Counted from the first letter of the stretch, positions 46,652 to 56,830 are shown. The stretch is DNA of 64,000 bases from Planctomycetaceae bacterium (GCA_041398825.1 JAWKTX010000018.1:1-64000), one strand, 5' to 3'. Notes: a model not told the origin generated them from the sequence alone. A program made the numbers and translations.

Positions 46652-49015
46652 TCAATTTTGACTTTCTTCCGGGTGGAGTTCCTGTTCTCCAGTCGTTGAG
46701 ACCGAATGTTTCCTGCTTGCCGGCGTTGTCCACCGCAGCAAAAGTGGCAGCAATACGAGGTCACCGACCATTCCGCCAGCCATCGAAAGACTCAGCAACG
46801 CCCCAAAATAGATCAGAGGAATGAAAGAGGAAACTGTCAGAACGAGGAAACCGAGCATCAACGCCAGATACGCAAGCACAAGTGCCCGACCGGCCCCAGC
46901 GTGTGCAATCTGCAATGACTGCTGAATTGAATTCTCAAGGCGGGCACGTTCGAAAGCGGCGATGTAGTGAATCGTGCTGTCGACAGTTAATCCCATTGAA
47001 ACGCTTGCAATCATCGCTGTCCCGATATTGATCGGAATACCAAGCATCCCGAGAGTTCCAATCACGATGACTACGGGGAATGCATTGGGCAGGAGACTGA
47101 TCAGTCCGATGCGAAGACTCCGGAAAGCGATGGTCATGCTGATCAGAATTCCAAACGATGCCACCAGAAAGCTCTTCAGCTGATCGGCCAGCAGACTTTC
47201 GATAATGCGTGCCAGCAGTACGAACAGGCCGGACGCGGTGGCCTCTGTGTGGCCGCGGAAATGGTTAATTTCGGAAGATGCTTTTGCACCGTCTGCACCA
47301 GCCCCGGCGTTGTTGTTGTCCGCGAAGCTGTTTTCGCTCAGTTCGGCGAAGTGTCTGCGAATGACCGCACGAACCTGATCAATCTGTTTCAGCTTTTCTT
47401 CAGCCGACTGCTGCTCTACTGATCGCAGCAGAATCCGCATTCGACCGGCGGTTTCGTTGTAGAAGGCGGCGACCAGATCAGACTGGCGACTCCTGAGCCT
47501 CTTCAGTCTTGTGACTTCGTTGCCCAGTCGAGGAGGCAAATCAATCGCATCGCTCAACGATAGCACGGAAACATCGATTCCAGCCTGACGTAATTCGTGC
47601 AGCTTGTCCGTCAGCGAACGGGCGGACTTCAGAAAATCTGTGGAGAGTTCTGAGGGGACATCGAATGCAACTTCCCACGTGCCAGCGCCGCCAAGATTCG
47701 ATTCGACGAATTTCAGTGACTGAACGATCGACGATGATTCGCGAAAATTCTTACTGAAATCTGTTTCAACGGTGAGTCGAGTCAGTCCTGGAGCTGTCGC
47801 CAGAACCAGAACAAGACAGGTCATCGCTGCCCACAGCGGGTGTCTGTCAACCATGTGCGCCAATCGGTTCAGTACCCGGTCAAGGCGATGTTCAAGAGGA
47901 GCGCGTCCCGGGGTTTCCACATGTCTTCCTGAGGCCATCATTGCCGGTACGAATGCAAATGTGCAGGCAAACACCATTGTCGTACCACTGATCATCATCA
48001 CTGAAAAACTGCGGACAGGCACGATGTCGGAAATCAGAAGTGAACCAAATCCCACGGCTGTCGTTGTCAGAGCCCAGAAGACGGGGCTCCTGAGTTCTTC
48101 CAGTGTTGCAACCGCCGCGCGACGCACATCCAGGACGCGGCGGTGTTCACGAAAATGAACGATCACATGCATCGTTGTTGCTATGGAAATCACGGTCACC
48201 AGGGAATTCAGCATACTGCTGACCATGCTTAACTTCGCGCCAGAGAGGACAAGGGCTGCGCGTGTTAAGATCACCGACGACACAACAATTCCGATGGGTG
48301 CGAAGACCCAGCGAAAGCCGCGAAAGATAATCAGCAGGACACACGACAAAACAAGAACTGTGAACAGATAAAGCGTATGTCCGTCCTTCTCCACCAGGTC
48401 AAACATATCAAAGATCTGCACGGGTTCTCCGGCAACGGCCGCTTTGGCGTCGAAGTCGCCTGCCACTCTGCGGATCTGATCGATCGTTTGACTTCGGGTG
48501 GCCATCGCCTCAGATTCCGGCAGAAGCTCCAGCACGATGGCAGTGGTTGTTTCATCCTGTCCGATCAGGATTCCCTCAAACAAGCGAAGCATCCCTGCAC
48601 GCGTGTTTCGACTCGATGGAGCCTTCTCGAGCAGATTGACGAGATGGCGAGTTTTTTCCGCGGCAACACCCTGGATCTGGTTGAGTTGATCGGCCAGACC
48701 GGTAATGCGATCACTTGCTTCCGGGGACAACTCCGGGACTCCACGATCTTCGGTGCGAACAATCAGTCCCGGCTGCTTCCATGCCACGATGACGAATTCA
48801 TCACCACCAAAGTCCTGACGGCTGCGTTTCAGGAGTCGAATATCAGGATTGTCAGGAGCAAAGAACGATTCGATGGTCTGGTCAAATTTTATCTGGTTCG
48901 CAATGGGTACCGCGCAGCAAACCACCACCAGCAGCGCCGGCAGCAGGAAATTGCGCATCGCAATGAGTCGATTCACGAGAACCCCATTCGAAGCCCGACG
49001 ATCTCCGTCGGACAT
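46652..49015 (-). CDS. MMPL/RND-superfamily exporter
   Basis: The ATG at 49015 (MSDGDRRASN) gives 787 residues; the longer frame to 49231 begins with unlikely sequence. Two repeats each have an N-terminal helix, a large soluble domain and five clustered helices (IFRGFRWVFAPIGIVVSSVI, IGLISLLPNAFPVVIVIGTL). It is an RND-type exporter of the lipid-transporting MMPL kind, with no adjacent adaptor or outer-membrane gene. The substrate is unknown. Confidence 0.8.
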   Translation of the reverse strand: MSDGDRRASNGVLVNRLIAMRNFLLPALLVVVCCAVPIANQIKFDQTIESFFAPDNPDIRLLKRSRQDFGGDEFVIVAWKQPGLIVRTEDRGVPELSPEASDRITGLADQLNQIQGVAAEKTRHLVNLLEKAPSSRNTRAGMLRLFEGILIGQDETTTAIVLELLPESEAMATRSQTIDQIRRVAGDFDAKAAVAGEPVQIFDMFDLVEKDGHTLYLFTVLVLSCVLLIIFRGFRWVFAPIGIVVSSVILTRAALVLSGAKLSMVSSMLNSLVTVISIATTMHVIVHFREHRRVLDVRRAAVATLEELRSPVFWALTTTAVGFGSLLISDIVPVRSFSVMMISGTTMVFACTFAFVPAMMASGRHVETPGRAPLEHRLDRVLNRLAHMVDRHPLWAAMTCLVLVLATAPGLTRLTVETDFSKNFRESSSIVQSLKFVESNLGGAGTWEVAFDVPSELSTDFLKSARSLTDKLHELRQAGIDVSVLSLSDAIDLPPRLGNEVTRLKRLRSRQSDLVAAFYNETAGRMRILLRSVEQQSAEEKLKQIDQVRAVIRRHFAELSENSFADNNNAGAGADGAKASSEINHFRGHTEATASGLFVLLARIIESLLADQLKSFLVASFGILISMTIAFRSLRIGLISLLPNAFPVVIVIGTLGMLGIPINIGTAMIASVSMGLTVDSTIHYIAAFERARLENSIQQSLQIAHAGAGRALVLAYLALMLGFLVLTVSSFIPLIYFGALLSLSMAGGMVGDLVLLPLLLRWTTPASRKHSVSTTGEQELHPEESQN

Positions 49016-49355
49016 TTGGGCGACGATCAACGGACAATTTGACGTCACGACGATTCGCCGCGAATGGGCCCATTGTGTCGGTGAAGCAGCAGCTCGTCGA
49101 GCACTCGCGCGGCGAATCGAGTAATCCGCCTGTTTTATGCCACGTGATACGAGACAGCTTTCCCAGTCAACATGACCGGTAAGAACGACGAAATCGCTGC
49201 CGTTCATGGCTGACCGATTCAGGCTGCCCATTCCTGGCGATCATCGGAACTGTCCGCTCGGCAACGCTTCGCAATGGCGTTTGGCACTGTGGTCGGGATG
49301 CTTCCGCCGGACCGTTCCCGTCGAATGCTCACTTGTCGAGCCGACCATTGCGTTT

Positions 49356-49389
49356 TGCTGAATACCGCGTGTTGCTGAATACCGCGTGT
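49356..49389. repeat. Two copies of a 17-base tandem repeat
   Basis: The unit TGCTGAATACCGCGTGT occurs twice in a row at 49356-49372 and 49373-49389, immediately before palindromic repeat copy C. Confidence 0.85.
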
Positions 49390-49396
49390 TGCTAAC

Positions 49397-49502
49397 CTAA
49401 CTGTCCGTTGAAGAAAACGGGATAGGCACGCAGGACGACTGGTAACGATCGTACTTAAATGTCTCGTGGTCGAGCCAGTCCCGTTTTTCAACAGGTGGCC
49501 AA
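49397..49502 (-). repeat. Palindromic MITE-like repeat, copy C
   Basis: It is inverted relative to copies A and B. Reading the minus strand it has TGTTGAAAAACGGGACTGGC and ends TTCTTCAACGGACAGTTAG. Its central loop differs from copy B. It lies next to a 17-base tandem duplication. Confidence 0.7.
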
Positions 49503-49653
49503 CCGAAGGTAAACGCTGGTTGGTGTTTCAGACCGGGAGGCGTCAGGGATTGGCGTGAATTGCGGAGGCACGATACCAGAGATCATTGCTGCACCCCGGT
49601 TGTTCGGTTCAAGCGGGGGGCGTCCGGGGCAGAGTTCTCACGGCGACGTCTGT

Positions 49654-51144
49654 TTAACGTGAGAGGGCCACATCGAATCCACGAGGCTGCATGCCACCGC
49701 CAAGCGCCTGATAGGCACGCACAGTTGCCGACAACTGTCCCTGCTTCATTTCAATCAGGTCGAATCTGGCTTCGTTCAGATCCCGTTGTGCCAGCAGCAC
49801 TTCAACGTATTCGGCGCGAGCATTCTGAAACAGTCGTGTGGCAGACTCCACGGACGCTTCCAGAGAAGCCAATTGCTGTCTTTTGAGCTCGATACTCTTG
49901 CCGTAGTTTTCTACCTTGGTCATGGAGTTCATTACTTCGGTGAACGCATTCAGCACCACCTTCTGGTAATTGTAGACTGCCTGCAACTGCTCGGCATTCG
50001 CATTCAGGTAATCTGCCTTGATGGCCTTTCGATTGATTAGAGGGGCGACAACTTCGCCGGCTGCGTTGTAGATGATCGATTCCGGTGTAGAGAACAGGTA
50101 ACGTCCGTCGAATGCTCGGTAGCCTACCCCCGCGCTCAGGACAAGTGATGGGTAGAAGCGGGCTTCTGCCACCTTCACGTCCAGCCCGGATGCCGCCAGT
50201 TCCTGTCGTGCCTGACGAATATCCGCTCTGTTCTGCAACAATTGTGATGGCACGCCGACACTCAACAGAGGCAGCTCCAGTTCGAAAAAGTCAACGGCTG
50301 CACGATCGACTTGCTGTGGAAACCGACCAGCCAGAAAATTGATTCTGTTTTCAGTCTCTACGATGCGTTGCTGAATCAGCAGCTTCTCACTTTGATTCTT
50401 TCTGACTTCTGCCTGAAATCGTTGAACGGCCAGTTCTGTTCCTCGAGCAGCTTCCTTCATTGCTGTGGCAACGTCTCGACTCTTTTCCTGCAGAGAGATG
50501 GTTTTGTCGAGAGTCTGCAGGCGTTGATCAAGAGCAAGCAGTTCGTAGTAGTTCTCTGAGATCTCTGCGACAAGTCTCGTGATGACGTAATTCCGTCCCT
50601 CGGCGGTACCCAGATAACGGAGACAAGCTGCATTCTTAGCGTTGCGCAGTTTCCCCCAAATGTCGATCTCCCAGGAAACATTGGTGGCAACCAGAAAGTC
50701 TGGCAGGGGATCCGGGAATCCGCGGCCGTTTACTGTCAACTGATCCTCGACGGCGCCCTGTGGTGTAAAGAAGCTGGGCTTCTCGACACCCGCCCCTCCT
50801 CCAAACCAGACAAATGGCAGGTATGCCCCCTGTCTCGCCATGATCTCGTTTTGAGCGATTCGAATGTCCTGAGCAAGAATTTTCAATTCCTGATTGTCGA
50901 CCATGGCCTGATCAATCAGGCTGGTCAGCATCGGGTCATTGAAGAATTGATGCAGGTCAAGCTGTCCGGAGTTCTCGGAGCTCGTCTGTCCATTAAAGGT
51001 TGACGGAATCGCCTTACCGTGATCCGCACAGCACAGTTGAGGAACCTTGCAACCCGCCACGGTCGTTACAAGCGACAGGAGTGCCACGGCTTCTGGAAAG
51101 CGCTGCGCGAGGCGCTGAATTGCAGGGCGTTTAGAAACGCTCAT
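49654..51144 (-). CDS. Outer-membrane efflux channel (NodT/TolC family lipoprotein)
   Basis: The ATG at 51144 (MSVSKRPAIQ) is preceded eight bases earlier by AAGGA. The lipobox is LVTTVAGC. The 496 residues contain the two OEP helical repeats (LTSLIDQAMVDNQELKILAQ, then QLLQNRADIRQARQELAAS). It forms the outer-membrane duct for the RND pump upstream on the same strand, though a 500-base gap and an 89-residue gene lie between. Confidence 0.85.
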   Translation of the reverse strand: MSVSKRPAIQRLAQRFPEAVALLSLVTTVAGCKVPQLCCADHGKAIPSTFNGQTSSENSGQLDLHQFFNDPMLTSLIDQAMVDNQELKILAQDIRIAQNEIMARQGAYLPFVWFGGGAGVEKPSFFTPQGAVEDQLTVNGRGFPDPLPDFLVATNVSWEIDIWGKLRNAKNAACLRYLGTAEGRNYVITRLVAEISENYYELLALDQRLQTLDKTISLQEKSRDVATAMKEAARGTELAVQRFQAEVRKNQSEKLLIQQRIVETENRINFLAGRFPQQVDRAAVDFFELELPLLSVGVPSQLLQNRADIRQARQELAASGLDVKVAEARFYPSLVLSAGVGYRAFDGRYLFSTPESIIYNAAGEVVAPLINRKAIKADYLNANAEQLQAVYNYQKVVLNAFTEVMNSMTKVENYGKSIELKRQQLASLEASVESATRLFQNARAEYVEVLLAQRDLNEARFDLIEMKQGQLSATVRAYQALGGGMQPRGFDVALSR

Positions 51145-51648
51145 GGATCTCATCCTTGAGGGCATTCGGGAAGTGGCATTCCATGCCAGTGAACAAATCT
51201 GTCCGGTTTTCGATCAGCGAGCGGTGGTCGAGAATCACACCCGACTCGATCGGTTCCTCGCGGATCATCCGAGGCAGCGTAGGGTATCCCGTGACTGACG
51301 GGAGATTTCTGCACCGATCCATTTGGTTCATCGGCGTGAGATTTCCGGATTGGAAAGCCGAACATTGAGGGTGCGGGGAACAATAAATAAGTTGATGGTA
51401 CACGGGCATCACTGTTCAGGCTGACCCGCAAAACGCGTACGTCCGTCCCAATCGTTATTATGGTCGGGCTCGCTGAATGTCGCATTCAGTTCGGCATTCC
51501 CGGGAGTTTGGGCTCCGAGACAACGTGACGCGAACAACGTGACGCAGGCGACGTGACGCAGGCGACGTGACGCAGGCGAATTTCCAGGGAGCCAGTTAAT
51601 TGGAAATCGATGGACGCTGCGGCACTGGATTCATGGCGACCCCTGCGG
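51145..51648. other. Intergenic region with a 14-base tandem repeat
   Basis: The 504 bases between the ISAzo13 fragment and the channel gene have no supportable ORF. The region ends with the tandem repeat at 51523-51578. It should hold the channel-gene promoter, none seen clearly. Confidence 0.4.
51523..51578. repeat. Four copies of a 14-base tandem repeat
   Basis: The unit ACGTGACGCAGGCG starts at 51523, 51537, 51551 and 51565. The first copy is diverged in its last bases (ACGTGACGCGAACA). It is between the transposase fragment and the channel gene. Confidence 0.9.
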
Positions 51649-51918
51649 CTATTGCTGCCCCGGTTTTCGCCCGCCCCCCGGTTTACGGATACGCGGCGGG
51701 GCCCCCGCGTCTTCGGGAGACGGATTCGCAATCTCAATCATGCCACGCTTGATGGTGTTGGGCGACATTCGGAGGGCCTTGCTGACAAGTGCAATTCCGC
51801 CCCGGCCAAGACGCATAGCCTCTCGTGCTGCGTAAAATCGCCGCTCACGTTCATTCAACAGGTTCTCGTGCTGAGCAAATCGCTCCTGAATCTCTCGAAT
51901 GATTGCTTCTCGGTCCAT
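51649..51918 (-). CDS. ISAzo13-like transposase N-terminal fragment
   Basis: The 89-residue protein matches the start of ISAzo13-family transposases (ERERRFYAAREAMRLGRGG, then ALRMSPNTIKRGMIEI and RIRKPGGGRKP). The DDE catalytic part is missing and no continuation was seen in other frames. The helix-turn-helix-like region remains. It may be an IS remnant or a domesticated DNA-binding protein. It is 58 bases from the end of the pump gene and lies inside the efflux gene set. Confidence 0.65.
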   Translation of the reverse strand: MDREAIIREIQERFAQHENLLNERERRFYAAREAMRLGRGGIALVSKALRMSPNTIKRGMIEIANPSPEDAGAPPRIRKPGGGRKPGQQ

Positions 51919-51976
51919 GGCAATTCAACGCTGTTCCTGAAGGGGCCCGTGTGGCAATGTGCTTCCCGACCGTAGA

Positions 51977-54900
51977 TCAGGCCTTCTGTTCGCGTTCAAA
52001 CAGTTCGCTCAGGGGGTTGTCGTGTTCGTCCCGGATTAATGCTTTGCCGTCAGCCATTTTTCCGAACAGGTAATAGAGTCCGGGAATAACCAGCACGCCA
52101 ATGATGGTTCCGACAAGCATCCCGCCGACGGCGGTCGTTCCGATGGTGCGATTTCCAATGGCACCTGGGCCGGTTGCGCGTACCAGCGGAATCAGTCCGG
52201 CAATAAATGCGAATGACGTCATCAGAATCGGACGGAATCGAAGTCTTCCGCCTTCGATCGCGGCATCCTTTATACTGACACCTTCCTGACGCCGCTGCAC
52301 TGCGAACTCAATAATCAGAATGGCGTTCTTCCCGAGAAGCCCGACGAGCATAACCAGCCCAATCTGCGCGTAGACGTCATTGGCAAGTCCCATGGCCTGC
52401 AGCAGCAGGAACGATCCGAACAGCCCAACAGGAAGGGAGATGATGACAGCCAGCGGAAGAATAAAGCTCTCGTATTGACCCACCAGAACCAGATAAACAA
52501 ACATCACCACCACAAGGAAGATATAGACGGCTGTATTTCCTTTTTTGGCTTCGTCATACGACAAGCCCTGCCAGTCGATCCCAAATCCACGCGGTAGTGT
52601 CTGTTCGGCAACTTCCTGGATGGCAGCGATGGCTTCTCCGCTGCTGTAGCCGGATGCTGGTGCCCCCTGGATAGCGGCTGTGGTGTAAAGGTTATACCGA
52701 TTGATTTCGTTGAGCCCCTGCTTCTTTTCCAGCTTCATGAAAGCCGAATAGGGAACCATTTCGCCGCGTTCGTTCTTCACGAACATATTTTCAAGGTCTT
52801 CCGGATACCGACGGAACTCAGGAGATGACTGAACGTAGACCTTGAAGAACTGGCCGAAGCGGACGAATCCCTGCTCCCACGTGCTCCCAACGACGATCGA
52901 CAGATTCTCCATGGCATCGGCGATGGAGACGCCTTTTTGCATGGCAACGTCGTTATCAATGACCAATTCATATTGTGGGTAGTTGCTGGCGAAGAATGTG
53001 AACAACCCCTTCAGCTCTTTGCGTTTGGATAAAGCATCCAGAAACTTATCGGTCACCTCTCCGAGTTGCTGGTAGTCGCCGCTATTTGTCTTGTCGAGCA
53101 GATTCAGCGAAAAGCCACCCGCGGCACCGAATCCGGGGACTGCGGGCGGTTCAAAGAACTCCAGCTTGACGTTGGCAATCGCGCTTCCCTTTTTCTCCAG
53201 TTCTTCAATGATTTGTTTTGACGTCAGCTTTCGGTCGGCCCAGGGTTTGAGATTGATAATACAAGTCCCCGCATTTGACCCGCGACCTTCCGTCAGTACC
53301 TCGTACCCCGCAAGGGAAGAAACAGAAACGACTTCGTCCATTTCTTTGCAGATCGCGGCCAGTTCATGTGACTTGGAGTTTGTGTATTCCAGTGTTGAAC
53401 CAGGAGGTGTCTGGATAATTCCGTAGATGATGCCCTGGTCCTCCAGCGGAATGAAGCCGGATGGCAGAACGTTGTTCACCAGGAAGATGCCGACACAGAA
53501 GCCCGCAACAGTCACCATCGTCAGGAATCGCTGTGTCACGATTCCTTTCAGTATCCACGCATAACCTCCCGTGAGCCGCTCGATGGCTCTGTCAATCCAC
53601 TGGAGCATGATTGTCAGTGGCCCTCGCCATTTTTTCTTCCCGTGGTCGTGGGGTTTCAGCAGCATTGCACACAGGACCGGTGTGAGGGTCAATGCGACCA
53701 CCCCGGACAGCACAATAGACATCGCCATGGTCAGCCCGAATTGTCGGTAAAAGACGCCGACCGGCCCTGACATAAATGTGACCGGAATGAAGACCGCTGT
53801 CATCACGAGCGTAATGGCGATAATCGCCCCGCTGATTTCTTTGACGACTTCCTTCGTCGCAGCGTACGGACTCAGATGTTTCGAATGCATCTTTTCATGG
53901 ACAGCTTCCACCACCACGATCGCATCATCTACAACAACACCAATCGCGAGAACCAGCGCAAAGAGGGTGATCAGGTTGATGGACATTCCAAACATCAACA
54001 TGAAGAAGAAGGTTCCGATCAACGATACGGGGACCGCCAGTGTTGGAATCAGAGTGCTTCGAAAGTCTCCGAGAAACAGGAACACGACAAGTGAGACCAG
54101 CACGAATGCTTCAAACAGTGTGTGGACGACTTTTTCAATCGAGGCATCCAGAAACTTTGAAACGTCATAACTGACCTCAAAATCCATGCCCGGAGGAAAT
54201 GACGCTTCCTTGATTTCTTCTAACTTAGCCTTCACTTCTTCGATGACGGTCGTGGCGTTGGATCCGGGCGTCTGCTTGAGCACGATGGCTGCAGAAGGAT
54301 CCCCGTCGATGTCCGAATAGAGGTCGTAGAATGAAGATCCTAATTCCACCGTCGCGACGTCCCTGATGCGCAGAATCTCACCATCCGGGTTCGCCTTCAG
54401 GATAATGTTCTCGTACTGCTCCGGCTTGTTGTAACGTCCGACCCAGGTCAGCACATATTCAACTGTCTGAGACGTCTTTCCCGTGGCCTGTCCGAGTCGA
54501 CCGGGAGAACCGATCATGCTTTGTTCGGCGATCTTCTCCATGACGTCAGCCGCAGAAATGCTGTAGGCACGAAGTCGCTCCAGGTTCAATTCGATGCGCA
54601 TGGCATACGCACGATTACCCAGAATATTGGCCGTCCCGACGCCCTGGATCCGTTTGATCTCGGGTAACAGGTTGACGGTGGCATAGTTGTAAAGAAAGTT
54701 CTGATCGACGTTCTTGTCCTTGCTGAAAACATTCACGTACATCAGCATGCTGGACATGTTCTGCAGAACAATAATCCCTTCGCGTTCTACGATCGGCGGC
54801 AACCGGTTCTTGACAATATTGATTCGGTTATTCACGTTCAGCACCGCGACGTTTGGGTCGGTGCCGGGTTCAAAGATGATCTGAATCGTGGCCTCTCCGG

Positions 54901-55153
54901 CACTGGTCGCTGAGGAGGTCATATAGCGCATGTTCTGCACACCATTAATTGCCTGTTCCAGTATCACAAGCACCGAATCGACCAGTACATTTGCGCTGGC
55001 GCCGGGATACGAAACTGCAACAATCACGCTGGGTGGTGCGACAGACGGAAACTGGGAAATCGGCAATGAAACGATTGCCAGGCCACCCATGAAAAGGATG
55101 AGCAGCGAGATGACAATTGCCAGCGCCGGACGGTGCAGGAATTTTGCAAACAT
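51977..55153 (-). CDS. RND efflux pump permease (AcrB/HAE1 type)
   Basis: The 1058-residue protein has an RND layout with two groups of six helices and two large periplasmic loops. The proton-relay acids are in GVVVDDAIVVVEAV of helix 4. The first helix is LAIVISLLILFMGGLAIV. It exports hydrophobic compounds using proton flow together with the adaptor 13 bases upstream and the channel downstream. All motifs appear intact. Confidence 0.92.
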   Translation of the reverse strand: MFAKFLHRPALAIVISLLILFMGGLAIVSLPISQFPSVAPPSVIVAVSYPGASANVLVDSVLVILEQAINGVQNMRYMTSSATSAGEATIQIIFEPGTDPNVAVLNVNNRINIVKNRLPPIVEREGIIVLQNMSSMLMYVNVFSKDKNVDQNFLYNYATVNLLPEIKRIQGVGTANILGNRAYAMRIELNLERLRAYSISAADVMEKIAEQSMIGSPGRLGQATGKTSQTVEYVLTWVGRYNKPEQYENIILKANPDGEILRIRDVATVELGSSFYDLYSDIDGDPSAAIVLKQTPGSNATTVIEEVKAKLEEIKEASFPPGMDFEVSYDVSKFLDASIEKVVHTLFEAFVLVSLVVFLFLGDFRSTLIPTLAVPVSLIGTFFFMLMFGMSINLITLFALVLAIGVVVDDAIVVVEAVHEKMHSKHLSPYAATKEVVKEISGAIIAITLVMTAVFIPVTFMSGPVGVFYRQFGLTMAMSIVLSGVVALTLTPVLCAMLLKPHDHGKKKWRGPLTIMLQWIDRAIERLTGGYAWILKGIVTQRFLTMVTVAGFCVGIFLVNNVLPSGFIPLEDQGIIYGIIQTPPGSTLEYTNSKSHELAAICKEMDEVVSVSSLAGYEVLTEGRGSNAGTCIINLKPWADRKLTSKQIIEELEKKGSAIANVKLEFFEPPAVPGFGAAGGFSLNLLDKTNSGDYQQLGEVTDKFLDALSKRKELKGLFTFFASNYPQYELVIDNDVAMQKGVSIADAMENLSIVVGSTWEQGFVRFGQFFKVYVQSSPEFRRYPEDLENMFVKNERGEMVPYSAFMKLEKKQGLNEINRYNLYTTAAIQGAPASGYSSGEAIAAIQEVAEQTLPRGFGIDWQGLSYDEAKKGNTAVYIFLVVVMFVYLVLVGQYESFILPLAVIISLPVGLFGSFLLLQAMGLANDVYAQIGLVMLVGLLGKNAILIIEFAVQRRQEGVSIKDAAIEGGRLRFRPILMTSFAFIAGLIPLVRATGPGAIGNRTIGTTAVGGMLVGTIIGVLVIPGLYYLFGKMADGKALIRDEHDNPLSELFEREQKA

Positions 55154-55166
55154 TTGAAGGTATCTC

Positions 55167-56255
55167 TTATTCTGCGTGAAATTTCAGATGCTCAAGTGCC
55201 TCTTCAGGCGACCTGAATTCACACTCCACCTCTTCGCCATCGCGCACCTGGCGTACGCCTTCGAAGACGATTCTTTCGTCAACTTCCAGTCCGGATTCGA
55301 TCACGTAGATGTCGTCCAGTTCATTCTGGATCCTGATTTCGCGCTGATGAACAACGTTGTGTTCGTCAACGACGTAGACATACTTTTTGGCGAGGATCTC
55401 GAACGTCGCTCGCTGAGGGATGACGATGGCGTTCTCATGCACTCGGCTGAGAAGCACCGTCCCTGTTTGCCCGTGTCTCAGCAGTCCGTCGGGATTCGGA
55501 AAGTCGGCTCGGAATGCAATATTCCCCGTCTCATTATTGAAGTCTGCCTCAATGGCACCGATGACGCCACTTCGCGGAAACAGGCTTCCATCCGCCAGCA
55601 CAAGTTCGATCTTAAGATCATCGTTGTTCTGACTCGTCTTGTATTCCAGGTATCTTGCTTCGGGGACGTTGAAATACACCCACATGACATTGTTGTCAGA
55701 CAACGTTGTCAGGACATCGCCTTCTGCTATCAGGCTGCCCTGCTGATGGCGCTGATGATCAATGATGCCATCAAAAGGTGCGCGGACGGTCGCAAAGTTC
55801 AGTTCGGCCTCTGCAAGTTTGACATTGGCTTCGGCTTTAGCCAGCTTCGCTTCGGCCAGCGCGACTTCAGGCTGGGCAACGACGTTCTGACTGAATAGTC
55901 GTTGTGTATTGTTAAGTTCGATTTCCGCAAGTTGCACTTCGGCGAGTTCCGCGTCCAGCCTCGCCTGATACAGGGTTGGAACAATCTTGAACATCGTTTC
56001 GCCTGCTTTTACGGCCTGTCCTTCTTTGACCGGGATGGCTTCCAGGTAACCGGATTCCAAAGCGCAGACATCAATGTGGCGATGCGAGTGAATCTGACAG
56101 ACATATTGCTGCGTGAGAGTTACTGACTGCAGCTGAGGTGACGTGGATACGATCTTGTGGTGTTCATGTTCAACATGTTCTTCATGCTTGTGGCAGCCAG
56201 CCAGAACAGTCGACAGAAGCAGGATTTTCATTACCGGAGACAAATGTGTTTTCAT
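55167..56255 (-). CDS. RND adaptor (membrane fusion protein, HlyD family lipoprotein)
   Basis: The ATG at 56255 (MKTHLSPVMK) gives 362 residues with lipobox LSTVLAGC. A His-rich segment (HKHEEHVEHEHHK) follows the lipid cysteine. Next come a lipoyl/barrel-sandwich hybrid, a helical hairpin (LDAELAEVQLAEIELNNTQR) and the beta-barrel domain. It links pump and channel. The His-rich stretch might bind metal, perhaps pointing to metal efflux, but HAE1-type pump features suggest drugs instead. Confidence 0.85.
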   Translation of the reverse strand: MKTHLSPVMKILLLSTVLAGCHKHEEHVEHEHHKIVSTSPQLQSVTLTQQYVCQIHSHRHIDVCALESGYLEAIPVKEGQAVKAGETMFKIVPTLYQARLDAELAEVQLAEIELNNTQRLFSQNVVAQPEVALAEAKLAKAEANVKLAEAELNFATVRAPFDGIIDHQRHQQGSLIAEGDVLTTLSDNNVMWVYFNVPEARYLEYKTSQNNDDLKIELVLADGSLFPRSGVIGAIEADFNNETGNIAFRADFPNPDGLLRHGQTGTVLLSRVHENAIVIPQRATFEILAKKYVYVVDEHNVVHQREIRIQNELDDIYVIESGLEVDERIVFEGVRQVRDGEEVECEFRSPEEALEHLKFHAE

Positions 56256-56830
56256 GTTTTTACTCGGTGAGCTGCACGATTCATGGGCGCAGCGAGGGCG
56301 CACTGATTCACAGAAGACTCGTTCCCCATTTCCTTTTTGCAGAACACGAAACAGCTTCGCGTCGTTAATGAGGCATCACTGCGCTTTGCCCGATCACTTC
56401 AGATTCGGGTGCAGTTTGTCGATGCACGAGCTGCCGCATACGAATCATGGCGGACGACTAAAACGGATGGATGTGATGGTGAAATGCTCGCCTTCAACGA
56501 CCACAGGTCACCGGGCCGTTGACCTCACTGAAGGAGGTGCCCAAGCAATCGCGATGCCAACTCGAACGAATTCCCGACCAGTTGTCGTGAAATAATCCAT
56601 GTCGGTGACTCTGATGTGCAAAAGACTCGGGAATTCCATTGGTTCGGGAATGACCATCGTTACCAGCGAAGGCATCGGGGCGATCAAATTCTGGCCACGC
56701 ACAGCGCCCTGAATGAACGGTGTCGAGCAGAATCAGGAAGTGCAGTCGCTGCAGTGCGCGTTCATTTCCCAGGGTGGCGAGAAAATGACACCGACCGACT
56801 TTGAACGATCAATTTACGGAGAGAAGCCGA
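56256..56830. other. Intergenic region, no gene recognised
   Basis: About 575 bases between the adaptor gene start and the sulfatase stop. The ORFs here read poorly on both strands and no hairpin stands out. The promoter for the efflux genes is expected near 56260-56400. Confidence 0.4.

Larger units (their letters stand above)
49016..49653. other. Intergenic region with two repeats
   Basis: This 638-base stretch holds a 17-base tandem duplication (49356-49389) and the third palindromic repeat (49397-49502). The bases between 49016 and 49355 read poorly in all frames, and the promoter for the MMPL gene is expected there. Confidence 0.4.

Noticed and set aside
48377..49042. 221-residue plus-strand ORF
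   Set aside because: Shadow of the MMPL exporter gene on the other strand.
51523..51578. CRISPR array
   Set aside because: 14-base units without spacers; a simple tandem repeat.
56143..56595. 150-residue plus-strand ORF
   Set aside because: Antisense to the adaptor gene start and poor composition; no domain.
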